Positions 35,441-44,583 of a DNA stretch of 64,000 nucleotides are shown here, one piece after another. The notes below the pieces were generated by a model. It ran no database searches. It was not told the origin of the DNA and worked only from the letters and a program-made list of their open reading frames with translations. Made by a program: the position numbers and the translations under genes. The stretch's first letter is position 1. Each line of letters begins with the position of its first letter. This DNA comes from Lysinibacillus sp. FSL W8-0992 (GTDB lineage: Bacteria; Bacillota; Bacilli; Bacillales_A; Planococcaceae): NCBI RefSeq assembly GCF_038008685.1, contig NZ_JBBOZQ010000001.1, positions 2,480,001 to 2,544,000 on the forward strand, written 5' to 3'.

Positions 35441-37612
35441 TTGTGGGAATTAAATAAACAATATTCTTTTTTGAGGCAAGGGATTCAATTCATTATATAC
35501 TCCATTGTTATTTTGCTAATTATCGGTTACTGGAGTGAAGAATTTTACGCGATTTTCGGAAAGCATAATTATGTTTCAATTCATTTGCTAATGGAAATTC
35601 TTATTATTGTTGTAACAATGACAATTGCAATACAGTCGTGGTTAACGACACCTTATATATTATCTAATAAAACTTTATACATAGGTGCTTTATTTTTAAC
35701 TTGTAGTTTTATTGAGGTGGCACACGCACTTGCTTATAAAGGAATGCCATTTTTTATTACGGAGAGTTCTAGTTATGCCGCCACATGGTTTTATATAATT
35801 GGTAGATTGGTATTGTCCTGTGGAATACTAGGCATTTTTTGTCTAAAGGAAAGAACTATTCGAAAAAATACATATCGATGGTTTATTTACAGTACGCCAT
35901 TATTTGTGATTGTTGCTTTAGTTATGCTGATATATGCGCCGAATCCTATACTTCCACCACTTGTTATTGATGGTGTTGGTCCAACAGCTTTGAAAAATTC
36001 ATTGCAGTATGTCGCAATTGTATGCCATATCGCTATCATGATCATATTATTAAAAAAATTCAACAATGCGCCTAAAATCATTTTTCTATTACTAGGGAGT
36101 GCTATTTATTTAATAATTAGTGATATTCTTTTTACAATATATAAGGACGTCTACGATATTAAAAACTTTATAGGACATATTTTTCAATTGAGCTCATTTT
36201 ATCTTCTTTTTAAAGCAGTTTATTTTTCCTCTATAGAAAAGCCATTTCGAGAATTATTAGAAATGCAAAAAAATCTAGAGAAATCTAGAGAAAAGATGCA
36301 TTACATGGCTTATCATAATGAAGTTACAAATTTACCAAATGAACGATTTTTAATGGAATCACTACAAAAAAATTTATACAAAACCAAAGGCAATAAGGCT
36401 ATTTTGGCTGTAGAAATCGAACGGTTTTCAGCGATTAAAGCTTCACTGGGCAGTTCATATGCAGATAAATTGCTCAGTATGGTGGCACAAAGGCTGAAGG
36501 ATACCTTACCTGAAAAGTATTTACTAAGTATGTTACGAGAAGATTGTTTTATCGTTTTTATTGATGATGCGAAAAATACACAACGTATTATGCAGCTTTG
36601 TAAACAGCTACAGGTGGCCATGTTGGCGTCTTTCCAAATCCAACATTTTTCATTGAATGGGAATTTAAATATCGGGATATCTTTATTCCCATCAGATGCC
36701 TATAAGGAAGAGGAGCTCGTAAGGTTTGCTGTTTATGCGATGCATGAAGCTAGCAAAGTGCCTTCACGCATATTATTTTATGAAACTTCAATGTCGAGCG
36801 ATATTACCGAGAAACTTATTTTAGAAAATGATTTACATCATGCAATAGAAAATAATGAGTTATTACTGGAGTATCAGCCACAGGTTGATTTGCAAACTGG
36901 GCAAATTCTATCTGTTGAGGCATTAGTCCGTTGGCAACATCCTCGCAAAGGGATGATTTCACCAGGCGTCTTTATTCCGATTGCGGAGGAGTCAGGTATC
37001 ATTATTCCGATTGGGCAATGGGTGTTAGAAACAGCATGTAAGCAAGTGAAGGAGTGGGAGCGAGCAGGGTTACCACCCATCAAAGTAGCAGTCAATCTTT
37101 CGTTAGGACAATTGTTTCAACAAAATATAGTGGAGATGATTGAGCAAGTCCTTGAACAAACAGAATTAGATCCAAAATATTTACAATTAGAAATTACAGA
37201 AAGTATGACGATCAATATAGATCATATGACAATGATTTTACATCAATTAAAGGCGCTTGGTGTAACGATTGCTGTAGATGATTTTGGTACTGGTTACTCA
37301 TCATTATCCTATTTAAAGGATTTTCCAATTGATTGCTTAAAAATTGATCGTTCCTTCGTCCAAAAAATTCAAAGCGATGATACAGATAAGGCTTTAGTCG
37401 ATATGATATTATCAATGGCTAAGCATCTCCGTTTAAAGGTAGTTGCCGAAGGTATTGAGGAAGTAGAGCAGCTTAATTATTTATTAGCTGGTCATTGTGA
37501 AACAGTACAAGGCTTTTTATTTAGCAAGCCATTACACCCAGCCTTTTTGCAAGAAAACTATCAAATGCTTCAACATAATGCACAAAATATTTTAGAGAAA
37601 TTACATGTGTAG
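35441..37612 (+). CDS. MASE3-GGDEF(degenerate)-EAL membrane protein, probable c-di-GMP phosphodiesterase
   Basis: About 723 aa. The N-terminal third has seven or eight membrane helices with features of a MASE3 sensor (TPYILSNKTLYIGALFL, FIEVAHALAYKGMPF). A coiled coil leads to a GGDEF-fold domain whose signature is replaced by LREDCFIVF, so it cannot make c-di-GMP. The EAL domain looks active: VEALVRWQHP, ITES, VAVDDFGTGYSSLSYLK, LKIDRSFV, VVAEGIE and VQGFLFSKP. The protein should sense a membrane-soluble or envelope signal and hydrolyse c-di-GMP. TTG 35441 follows AGGGG closely; ATG 35414 has no ribosome site. Confidence 0.88.
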   Translation: MWELNKQYSFLRQGIQFIIYSIVILLIIGYWSEEFYAIFGKHNYVSIHLLMEILIIVVTMTIAIQSWLTTPYILSNKTLYIGALFLTCSFIEVAHALAYKGMPFFITESSSYAATWFYIIGRLVLSCGILGIFCLKERTIRKNTYRWFIYSTPLFVIVALVMLIYAPNPILPPLVIDGVGPTALKNSLQYVAIVCHIAIMIILLKKFNNAPKIIFLLLGSAIYLIISDILFTIYKDVYDIKNFIGHIFQLSSFYLLFKAVYFSSIEKPFRELLEMQKNLEKSREKMHYMAYHNEVTNLPNERFLMESLQKNLYKTKGNKAILAVEIERFSAIKASLGSSYADKLLSMVAQRLKDTLPEKYLLSMLREDCFIVFIDDAKNTQRIMQLCKQLQVAMLASFQIQHFSLNGNLNIGISLFPSDAYKEEELVRFAVYAMHEASKVPSRILFYETSMSSDITEKLILENDLHHAIENNELLLEYQPQVDLQTGQILSVEALVRWQHPRKGMISPGVFIPIAEESGIIIPIGQWVLETACKQVKEWERAGLPPIKVAVNLSLGQLFQQNIVEMIEQVLEQTELDPKYLQLEITESMTINIDHMTMILHQLKALGVTIAVDDFGTGYSSLSYLKDFPIDCLKIDRSFVQKIQSDDTDKALVDMILSMAKHLRLKVVAEGIEEVEQLNYLLAGHCETVQGFLFSKPLHPAFLQENYQMLQHNAQNILEKLHV

Positions 37613-37699
37613 TTTGGCGTAAAATAAAAACATATTAATAGATTATGCATGTTGGTTGAAGAGGGCGACACTTCAAACAACATGCCACTAGAACAATAG

Positions 37700-37742
37700 A
37701 AAAAAGTGGTAGATTGACTGCAATCAATCTAGCACTTTTTTT
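37700..37742. terminator. Terminator-like hairpin next to repeat D
   Basis: AAAAAAGTGGTAGATTGA pairs with TCAATCTAGCACTTTTTTT. It is homologous to the hairpin at 30629, and again lies directly beside a decayed GC-rich repeat. It can terminate the EAL gene. Confidence 0.8.
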
Positions 37743-37743
37743 G

Positions 37744-37846
37744 CTGTTGATACCCGCTACGGCGCATGCTTTCTGCAGGAACACCAGTAAGAGGTACCTG
37801 AATTTTTTCTAAGCAGGAGACACAACCTCTTTGCTTCAATCAATTC
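37744..37846. repeat. Decayed GC-rich repeat, copy D
   Basis: GTTGATACCCGCTACGG, GCTTTCTGCAGGAACACC and the end TTGCTTCAATCAATT follow the order of copies A and B, with the middle degraded. The interval 37613-37995 holds this element, the hairpin, and no supported gene. Confidence 0.65.
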
Positions 37847-37995
37847 AATAAAAGGCATAAAGAGCAAACGAATGCATTTTGTATTAAAAATATAATTTTG
37901 GTTAGTACTATAACGAATGCTATTTGTAAAATTATAGCGGAGTTTACGAGATAAATGTATTGCAGGATAAGGAATGAAAGATTGGAGATTTGACG

Positions 37996-39177
37996 ATGGA
38001 TATTATGAAAAAAGCAATAGAGTTGCACAAGGAAGCACGAGGGAAAATGGAGATTGTTGCTAAGGTGCCAGTACAGGATACATATGATTTAAGTCTAGCT
38101 TATTCACCTGGCGTTGCACAACCATGTATGGAAATCCAAAAAAATCCCCAAGCAGTATACGATTACACCATTAAAGGAAATCTAGTTGGCGTTGTTACGG
38201 ACGGGACTGCAGTTCTAGGTTTAGGTGATATCGGCCCAGAAGCGGCATTACCTGTAATGGAAGGGAAAGCAATTTTGCTAAAGCGTTTTGCAAATATTGA
38301 TGCATTCCCTATTTGTCTCGCAACTAAGGATGTTGATGAAATTGTAAGGACTGTTAAGGCAATCGCTCCAACTTTTGGTGGCATTAATCTTGAAGATATT
38401 TCAGCACCAAGATGTTTTGAAATTGAAAATCGTCTTCGTCAAGAATGTAATATTCCAGTATTCCATGACGATCAGCATGGAACTGCGATTGTAGTAGGAG
38501 CGGGCTTAGTTAATGCAATGAAAATTGTTAACAAAAAACCAGAGGACATGAAGGTAGTCATTAATGGGGCTGGTGCTGCGGGAATTGCGATTTTACGCAT
38601 GTTAATACAATTGGGATATAAAAATGTAGTAATGTGTGATACAAAGGGGATTATTTATAATGGTCGTAAGGAAGGGATGAATGTCATCAAAGACCAAATT
38701 GCAAAAATCTCAAACCCGCTAAATTTAAAAGGGACATTAGAGGATGCCATTGCAGAAAGTGATGTTTTTATTGGTGTATCTGTAGCCAATTTATTAACAA
38801 AAGGTCATATCGAGTCAATGAACAAAAATCCGATTGTTTTTGCCCTAGCAAACCCTAATCCAGAAATCACCTATGATAATGCGAGAGCATGGGGCGTTCG
38901 TGTCATGGCGACTGGTCGCTCGGATTACCCTAATCAAGTGAATAATCTGTTGGCGTTTCCTGGGATTTTCAGAGGTGCATTGGATGTTCGCGCCACAGAT
39001 ATAAACGAGGCAATGAAGATAGCTGCAATAGATGCTATTGCATCATTAGTATCTGAAAAAGAATTAAAAGAAGAATCTATAATCCCAAAATCAATGGATG
39101 AGCGCGTAGCAAGCGTTGTTGCAAAAGCTGTTAGTGATGCAGCAATTGAATCAGGCGTATCAGCATTATTCCAATAA
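37996..39177 (+). CDS. NAD(P)-dependent malic enzyme
   Basis: Cytoplasmic enzyme that decarboxylates malate to pyruvate. 393 aa, the short bacterial form without a phosphotransacetylase domain. It has DLSLAYSPGVAQPC, the catalytic lysine region GKAILLKRFANIDAFPIC, the metal site FHDDQHGTAIVV and the nucleotide-binding INGAGAAGIAI. GGAG lies eight bases before ATG 37996; TTG 37990 is too close. B. subtilis has four such enzymes (MaeA, MalS, YtsJ, MleA); the form cannot be chosen safely, although the length is near YtsJ. Confidence 0.93.
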   Translation: MDIMKKAIELHKEARGKMEIVAKVPVQDTYDLSLAYSPGVAQPCMEIQKNPQAVYDYTIKGNLVGVVTDGTAVLGLGDIGPEAALPVMEGKAILLKRFANIDAFPICLATKDVDEIVRTVKAIAPTFGGINLEDISAPRCFEIENRLRQECNIPVFHDDQHGTAIVVGAGLVNAMKIVNKKPEDMKVVINGAGAAGIAILRMLIQLGYKNVVMCDTKGIIYNGRKEGMNVIKDQIAKISNPLNLKGTLEDAIAESDVFIGVSVANLLTKGHIESMNKNPIVFALANPNPEITYDNARAWGVRVMATGRSDYPNQVNNLLAFPGIFRGALDVRATDINEAMKIAAIDAIASLVSEKELKEESIIPKSMDERVASVVAKAVSDAAIESGVSALFQ

Positions 39178-39276
39178 CACCATAGCCAAACCTAAACGTT
39201 GTCCATTTCTTTCTATTCAACAATCATGGTATGATAGGGAAGAAATGATTTGTTGAGATAAGGACGGGTTTTTATC

Positions 39277-39834
39277 ATGGCACAAGAAGTAGCGAATAAA
39301 TTTATTGAAAATGTATGTCATCATTTAGTACGAAATATGAACATTGAAAAGGTCGAGCAGCACTTTAATCAGACGATTGAGATGCAACGTCAATCAGCAT
39401 TATCTAAAACGGATTTTTGGGATATGCTAATGGTGAATATGCTGTATTTCACTGATAATGAACAAGTTTGGGAAAATGAGCTTATCAATATGCTAGAGAA
39501 AAAACAATGGTTAAAACCTGCAGTACTGGAAGAGGAATTGCTCATGCATCAAATGCGGATTCGTCAGCAAGTAGCTGAACGGATGGAGATGGCAAAAGAG
39601 TTGTTTCATCAACAATATGAAACAGATGGCTTATCTGAAGAAGATATTATCTATGATTACGCATATAGCTCTGCAGGACATTCGATGCGCATGGATTTAC
39701 TAACAGTACTTGTATCCACGCCTGCGCAATCAAAAGTATTATTTGACGCTAATCCACAGGAAACACTGCGCATCATTAACGGTTATATAGCCTATCATAC
39801 GGACGGGCTTATTTCAAAAACAAACTTAAAATAA
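39277..39834 (+). CDS. Conserved-looking cytoplasmic protein of unknown function
   Basis: 185 aa, helix-rich, methionine- and glutamate-rich, with no signal peptide or membrane segment. I do not recognise a family. Visible features are FIENVCHHLVRNMNIEKVEQ at the start, a long amphipathic helix (MRIRQQVAERMEMAKELFHQ) and YDYAYSSAGHSMRMDLL near the end. Codon use is like its neighbours. It lies between malic enzyme and an esterase gene in the same direction, with separate spacing, and may be transcribed alone. Confidence 0.7.
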   Translation: MAQEVANKFIENVCHHLVRNMNIEKVEQHFNQTIEMQRQSALSKTDFWDMLMVNMLYFTDNEQVWENELINMLEKKQWLKPAVLEEELLMHQMRIRQQVAERMEMAKELFHQQYETDGLSEEDIIYDYAYSSAGHSMRMDLLTVLVSTPAQSKVLFDANPQETLRIINGYIAYHTDGLISKTNLK

Positions 39835-39856
39835 AGTGCCAGGCACTCAAACAATT
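39833..39856. repeat. Short dispersed repeat with GTGCCAGGCAC core, copy 2
   Basis: AAAGTGCCAGGCACTCAAAC followed by AATT. It is the reverse complement of the copies at 61742 and 61861, and begins on the stop codon of the preceding gene. Confidence 0.75.
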
Positions 39857-39867
39857 CTAGTAACCAA

Positions 39868-39932
39868 GTGAAAATCCACGGAGACTCCTGCGGCTTATGT
39901 GTGTGCCTGCGGAAAGCGAAGTGGATTTTTAC
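39868..39932. repeat. GC-rich repeat relative, copy E
   Basis: The arms GTGAAAATCCAC and GTGGATTTTTAC flank a core with ACTCCTGCGG and GCCTGCGGAAAGCG. The core is the reverse complement of blocks in copies A and B (CGCTTTCCGC, CCGCAGGAGT) but the arms differ, so this is a related subtype. Confidence 0.6.
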
Positions 39933-40036
39933 GTTTTAGAAAGCTAGAAATAATCGTTTATAAAAACAACATCTGTGCAGGATAATCGCGCAATATGATA
40001 AAATAGGACTGAGTTTACTTGAAAGGAATTATGTCC

Positions 40037-40690
40037 ATGAATACACCATTCACATATAAACATACACAACCAACAAATATGGACCCGACTAAAAAATATC
40101 CAGCTATTTTTCTTTTGCATGGCATGGGTAGTAATGAGGAGGATCTACCGCAATTAGTACAAGAATTTCAAGATCAATGTCATATAATTAGCGTAAGAGG
40201 TCCTATCACACAAAAGCCTGGTTATGCCTTTTTCACAATTCAGGAAGTTGGAAAACCAGATCGAGCTATTTTTGACAAAGTGTTAATTGCTCTTCAACGC
40301 TTTATGTTAGAAGCTATTGAAGAGTTTCAAATTGACCCTCACAAAGTATATGTACTTGGATTTAGTCAAGGTGCGGTATTGGCACAGTCATTAGCTTTTG
40401 TTATGGGCAATTTAATTACAGGTATTGTAGCATTGAGCGGATACACGCCAAAATTTGTCACTGAGGAGTATGCAATTCGTACAGTTAATCATCTACATGC
40501 CTTTATTTCTCATGGCGATTATGATTATGTGATTCCATCTCAATGGGGTGTTGAAAGCAAGGAACTATTTGAGCAATTCGGTGCATCTGTTTCATTCAAA
40601 CAATATCCAGATGGACATGGTGTTACGCCGGAAAACAGACAAGATTTAGTGATGTTTTTAACACAACAATTACAAGAGAATATGCAGTAA
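40037..40690 (+). CDS. Serine esterase / carboxylesterase
   Basis: 217-aa alpha/beta hydrolase of the phospholipase/carboxylesterase family. It has LLHGMGSNEEDL as oxyanion loop, the nucleophile elbow GFSQGAV, the catalytic aspartate region HGDYDYVIP and the histidine in PDGHGVTP. No signal peptide is present, so it acts in the cytoplasm. AAAGGA lies nine bases before ATG 40037; ATG 40031 is too close to it. The substrate is a small carboxylester, not further defined. Confidence 0.9.
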   Translation: MNTPFTYKHTQPTNMDPTKKYPAIFLLHGMGSNEEDLPQLVQEFQDQCHIISVRGPITQKPGYAFFTIQEVGKPDRAIFDKVLIALQRFMLEAIEEFQIDPHKVYVLGFSQGAVLAQSLAFVMGNLITGIVALSGYTPKFVTEEYAIRTVNHLHAFISHGDYDYVIPSQWGVESKELFEQFGASVSFKQYPDGHGVTPENRQDLVMFLTQQLQENMQ

Positions 40691-40701
40691 CGATAGAAAA
40701 T

Positions 40702-40740
40702 AAAAGGCATCGGGAATAAATTTCTCGATGCCTTTTAAAA
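40702..40740. terminator. Bidirectional terminator between the esterase gene and proC
   Basis: AAAAGGCATCGGGAA and TTCTCGATGCCTTTT form the stem. It lies between convergent genes. Confidence 0.88.
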
Positions 40741-40748
40741 TTTATGCT

Positions 40749-41549
40749 TTATTTAGAAAGACTGCGGTCCTTATCCGTTACAGCCGCAACTGCATCGTGG
40801 ATTGTCGTTTCGAAATGATTGCTTTGCAGTGAAGATACGCCTTGAATTGTCGTTCCACCTGGAGAGCATACTTGATCGACAAGTGCCCATGGGTGTTCTT
40901 TTGATTGTAAGATCATTTTCGCACTGCCTAATACAGCGTTCGCTGCTATATCAAGTGCCATATTTTTAGGCATACCTTCGCGCACAGCTGCTCGAGCTAA
41001 TGCATCAATATACATATAGGTGAAAGCGGGTGAAGCCCCACCTATTGTCGTAAAGATGGAGAATAAGTGTTCAGGTACTTCAATAATCGTGCCAATTGTT
41101 TCAAATAATGTTGTGATGAGTCGAAGTTGTGAATCTGTCACCTGCTCATTTGTAGTGTAGCAACTTGTTGATGCGCCAATTAGGGCATTGATATTTGGCA
41201 TAACGCGAATAATTGGAGTGGACTCTGAAAGGTAGCCTTGGAAGTAGTTGAGATTTTTACCAGCAGCAATGGATACAATCATGTGCTTTTCTTGTAAATG
41301 GTTTTTAACTTCTGGCAAAACATCAGGTAGCATTTGTGGTTTTACACCTAAAATAATGACATCACAATTTACCATCAGTTCCTCGATAGAAGTTGTCGCT
41401 TGTATGCCATAAGAGGTAGCAAGTTTAGTTGTTTTAGATTTTGTGCGATTATAGCCATATATATAAGAGGAATCAAAATCTCCGCTATTGCACATTCCTT
41501 TTATAATGGCTGTGGTCATATTACCTAGACCAATAAATCCGTATTTCAC
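40749..41549 (-). CDS. proC: Pyrroline-5-carboxylate reductase
   Basis: 266-aa enzyme that reduces pyrroline-5-carboxylate to proline with NAD(P)H. It has the Rossmann start GFIGLGNMTTAI, the segment DVIILGVKPQMLPDVL, IRVMPNINALIG and the C-terminal signature VCSPGGTTIQGVSSL. B. subtilis has several isozymes (ProG, ProH, ProI); which one this represents cannot be decided. It is a single gene on the minus strand with an upstream AAGGAGTG. Confidence 0.94.
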   Translation of the reverse strand: MKYGFIGLGNMTTAIIKGMCNSGDFDSSYIYGYNRTKSKTTKLATSYGIQATTSIEELMVNCDVIILGVKPQMLPDVLPEVKNHLQEKHMIVSIAAGKNLNYFQGYLSESTPIIRVMPNINALIGASTSCYTTNEQVTDSQLRLITTLFETIGTIIEVPEHLFSIFTTIGGASPAFTYMYIDALARAAVREGMPKNMALDIAANAVLGSAKMILQSKEHPWALVDQVCSPGGTTIQGVSSLQSNHFETTIHDAVAAVTDKDRSLSK

Positions 41550-41855
41550 GTGTTAGACACTCCTTCAATTAAATAGAACATACCTATTAGTATAGAGCAG
41601 ATTGTTTTTCTTGAATAGCATTATGCAGGAAAGAAGGCAATTAGGTTCAAATTCATGCTAGTCGGTGGTATCATAGAAGAAGTTGTGATTTGGCTTAAAC
41701 CTATTTCATTCATGAAATCATGTACTTTATGTGAACTTTGAGACATAGCTGCCCTAAAAGGGGTAAAATAATAATTTGATATGTTGAATGCAAAAAATGT
41801 CTCTTTCTATCGAAGGACGCATATAGAAATTATAATAGAAAAGGAATTAAGAGGA

Positions 41856-42806
41856 ATGGAACAAAATCTAAAAACGGATCAAAATCCACAGACTGTAGAA
41901 AAGACAATAGAGAAACACTCGCTCTCTAATGTTTTAGCACAAACAGTTAAAACAGGTATTATAAAATCCAATTTAATTCCTATGTGGGCTGGCTTAACGC
42001 TAGGGATGTATAAAAATAAAATGACGCTTTTGGACAATATACCAGAAATCATTTTTGCAACAGTTGGTTCAGCACTTGTTATCGGTGCTGCCGGTGCGTT
42101 TAATAACGTGTATGACCGTGATATAGATGCCATTATGCCACGTACAAAAAATCGTCCTACAGTAACAGGCGAAATGTCAGCAAAAACAACGATGATTTTA
42201 GCAATTGTTATGCTAATTGTTGGAGTAGGTGTATTAGCATTAGCTTCACCACTAGCTGCATTATTTGGTTTTATTGGTGTCTTTTTATATGTTGTACCGT
42301 ATACTATGTGGACAAAACGTCGCACAATTTATAATACCGAAGTAGGGAGTATATCAGGCGCTGTACCACCTTTAATTGGTTGGGCGGCTGTATCTTCAGA
42401 TATTACACACCCAGCTTTAATGGGTCTCTTTTTTGTCATGGTCATATGGCAAATGCCACACTTTTATGCGATTGCTATTCGAAAGCATGCAGATTATGAA
42501 GCGGCCAGTGTTCCAATGTTACCTGTAATAAAAGGGATGCGTCGTACTTATTACCAAACGAACTTTTATTTAATATTGCTAATATTATCTAGCTTTTTAT
42601 TTGGTTCGTTAAGTAAGGGTATTATGCTTGTCGCACTAATATTAAGTGTCGCATGGCTTGCAATGAGTATATACGGTTATCATAGCAATAAAAATCAAGA
42701 GAAGTGGGCGACAAAAATGTTTGTATTCTCACTTTTGCATATGACAATCCTCTTCTCAACAGTTATTATTTATTCGCTAGCTGGGGTTATATTTAAACTA
42801 TATTAA
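41856..42806 (+). CDS. ctaB: Protoheme IX farnesyltransferase
   Basis: Integral membrane prenyltransferase that makes heme O for cytochrome oxidase. From ATG 41856 it is 316 aa with about nine helices. The prenyl-diphosphate site is NNVYDRDIDAIMPRTKNRP and the second conserved loop is RRTIYNTEVGSISGAVPPLIG. AAAAGGA lies ten bases before that ATG; upstream in-frame starts to 41781 lack a ribosome site. ctaA and the oxidase genes are not adjacent, so this may be a detached or second copy. Confidence 0.93.
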   Translation: MEQNLKTDQNPQTVEKTIEKHSLSNVLAQTVKTGIIKSNLIPMWAGLTLGMYKNKMTLLDNIPEIIFATVGSALVIGAAGAFNNVYDRDIDAIMPRTKNRPTVTGEMSAKTTMILAIVMLIVGVGVLALASPLAALFGFIGVFLYVVPYTMWTKRRTIYNTEVGSISGAVPPLIGWAAVSSDITHPALMGLFFVMVIWQMPHFYAIAIRKHADYEAASVPMLPVIKGMRRTYYQTNFYLILLILSSFLFGSLSKGIMLVALILSVAWLAMSIYGYHSNKNQEKWATKMFVFSLLHMTILFSTVIIYSLAGVIFKLY

Positions 42807-42832
42807 CTGTTGTTATAGGTAAAACTAAATAG

Positions 42833-42868
42833 AAAAGCCAACAAGTTATTCTAAGCTTGTTGGCTTTT
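42833..42868. terminator. Terminator shared by ctaB and the phosphatase gene
   Basis: AAAAGCCAACAAG and CTTGTTGGCTTTT are perfect 13-bp arms. The stop codon of the minus-strand phosphatase gene falls inside the loop. Confidence 0.9.
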
Positions 42869-43580
42869 CACTTTCAACAGATGTAAATTGACGGTGCGGC
42901 CATTCGAAAGCGTGAAGCTTCCCTCCAAATACAGCACCACCATCTATGCCGATAATATTATTGTCACCAAAATAAACATCGTAATTTGTTGGGTCCTGAT
43001 GCAACTTATAAGTAGGGGTATGGCCAAAAATCACCGTTTTCTCTCCATCATAGCCTGTATGAAATTCTTCTCGAATCCATATAAGTTGTAAAGGATCTGT
43101 GTCAGCCAATGCTACGCCAGGCACAACGCCGCCATGTACAAAAATTGCATCTTCTAACTCTATATAAGTTTCAAAAGTTTCTATAAGTTGTAAATGTTCT
43201 TCAAGCTTCGGTAATGTTTGAATGTAACTAGGTAATGTATTGCTGACAATAGCATCTTCAAAATCTTCCACATGATAGCCATAGCTGGCAAGTGTTGCAT
43301 CTCCACCACAGAGTGAAGTCCAATGATTCCAAGCTTTTGGAGTCCCTGTACGACAGGCTTTTAGCATAATAGCTTCATGATTGCCTAGTAGAACGCGTAC
43401 CCCAGTTGCTTGTAGTTCCGCAACTATATTTAAAACACCACAAGAAGCAGGACCTCGATCAATATAATCTCCAAGTAAAAATAGTTCATCTTGTGTGGCA
43501 TCGAACTTTACCTTTAGCAATAATTCTTCCAAAAGTTCTAGTTCCCCATGTATATCACTAATTGCTAGTATACGTGTCAT
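42846..43580 (-). CDS. PPP-family metallophosphoesterase
   Basis: 244-aa phosphoesterase of the serine/threonine phosphatase / Ap4A hydrolase fold. The metal-binding motifs are SDIHGE, GDYIDRGP, GNHEAIM, VHGG and FGHTPT. The two-metal active site is complete, so it should be active; protein phosphatase and dinucleotide tetraphosphatase activities are both possible. AAAGGA lies nine bases before ATG 43580; ATG 43589 overlaps that site. It stands alone. Confidence 0.88.
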   Translation of the reverse strand: MTRILAISDIHGELELLEELLLKVKFDATQDELFLLGDYIDRGPASCGVLNIVAELQATGVRVLLGNHEAIMLKACRTGTPKAWNHWTSLCGGDATLASYGYHVEDFEDAIVSNTLPSYIQTLPKLEEHLQLIETFETYIELEDAIFVHGGVVPGVALADTDPLQLIWIREEFHTGYDGEKTVIFGHTPTYKLHQDPTNYDVYFGDNNIIGIDGGAVFGGKLHAFEWPHRQFTSVESEKPTSLE

Positions 43581-43907
43581 AAAAAGCATCCTTTCCAGTA
43601 AAACAGGCGTTACATTTCATTATAGAGATTAATCTTACAAAATTCGACTTTTCTCATTTAGTAATGACGGAAAAATACCTGAAACATTTTTTAGATAAGT
43701 AACCATTTTAGAGAATTATGTTCATACGATAAAGCATCTTCTGCAAATTATCGCCTTCTTTTATCTTATGTCAGAGAGAGTTTGAGCATTTAATCGTTTG
43801 TCTATAGATTTGCAATAAATGAGGGGAGGAGTTGTGGTAGTGCAAGCGTTGATGGCAAATAAAAAGTATTCTAGATGTTCCTTAGAGATTTTTGTTGTGA
43901 AATATAA

Positions 43908-43949
43908 TTTGAATATAAACCTCCTCGGGAATAGGGATTTATATTCAAA
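43908..43949. terminator. 12-bp inverted repeat downstream of the HTH gene
   Basis: TTTGAATATAAA and TTTATATTCAAA enclose an 18-nt loop. It directly follows the minus-strand HTH gene at 43956 and probably ends its transcript. The surrounding gap 43581-43955 contains only a doubtful 37-codon plus-strand frame at 43840-43953. Confidence 0.6.
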
Positions 43950-43955
43950 TTAGTT

Positions 43956-44408
43956 TTAACTATTTTTAATTTTGTTCCATTCTTGCTCCGCGATACTTTC
44001 GTCAAAGGTTGAAAGCAAGCGGTAGTTGTCGGTATCTAAAATTCGATAATGTTGACTAATCACATTTTGTTGTAAACGATAGCCTTTCCACTCGTTTACA
44101 TTTTTCCACCATATGTATCCGCCCATCGTTTTTTCCTTTGGTTGTAAAGTGCCATTATTGGCGATTAAGTCAACTACCTCAAGGGGATCACCGCCTAGCT
44201 CATGCTGTAAAATTGAACTTTCACGACATAGTGCACATACAGCAACTGCAGTGGTCCAGCCTGTTGTAATGCGACCTTTTTCAATTTGCACGAGTGTTTT
44301 TTTTGAAAGCCCTAATAGGTTGCTCATTTGGTCTTGCGTTAATGTTTTTTCTGTTCGAATTAATTTTAGTTTCTCTGAAATGAGGGAAATTAGTTGTTCA
44401 CGATTCAT
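43956..44408 (-). CDS. XRE-family HTH transcription regulator
   Basis: 150-aa DNA-binding protein. Residues 10-65 form a helix-turn-helix (TLTQDQMSNLLGLSKKTLVQIEKG). Residues 80-150 carry a domain with GGYIWWKNVNEWKGYRLQQN and HYRILDTDNYRLLSTFD, whose role is unknown but which might sense a ligand or dimerise. AAAGGATG precedes the ATG. No target is evident; autoregulation is common in this class. Confidence 0.85.
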   Translation of the reverse strand: MNREQLISLISEKLKLIRTEKTLTQDQMSNLLGLSKKTLVQIEKGRITTGWTTAVAVCALCRESSILQHELGGDPLEVVDLIANNGTLQPKEKTMGGYIWWKNVNEWKGYRLQQNVISQHYRILDTDNYRLLSTFDESIAEQEWNKIKNS

Positions 44409-44514
44409 GCAAACATCCTTTCATCAGGTTGTTACGCTCCATTATACATGAAAGTCAAAATAGTAGTGCGAAGATCTGGGGAGCTAGCATTTGAAAAGGT
44501 AATAGAATACGGAG

Positions 44515-44562
44515 CGAAAGAAAAAGACTGCTCAAAGAAGAATCTTTCTCATTGAGCAGTCT
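44515..44562 (-). terminator. Terminator of the gene at 44584-44988
   Basis: AGACTGCTCAA and TTGAGCAGTCT form a perfect 11-bp stem, with an A run on the left that gives a U run on the minus strand. Confidence 0.88.
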
Positions 44563-44583
44563 GTTGATTGTGATAACAGGCAA

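Noticed and set aside
43840-43953. 37-codon plus-strand frame starting at GTG after GGGGAGGAG
   Set aside because: The ribosome site is attractive, but the frame runs through the terminator-like inverted repeat and ends against the HTH gene, and the peptide has no recognisable character. Left as doubtful.
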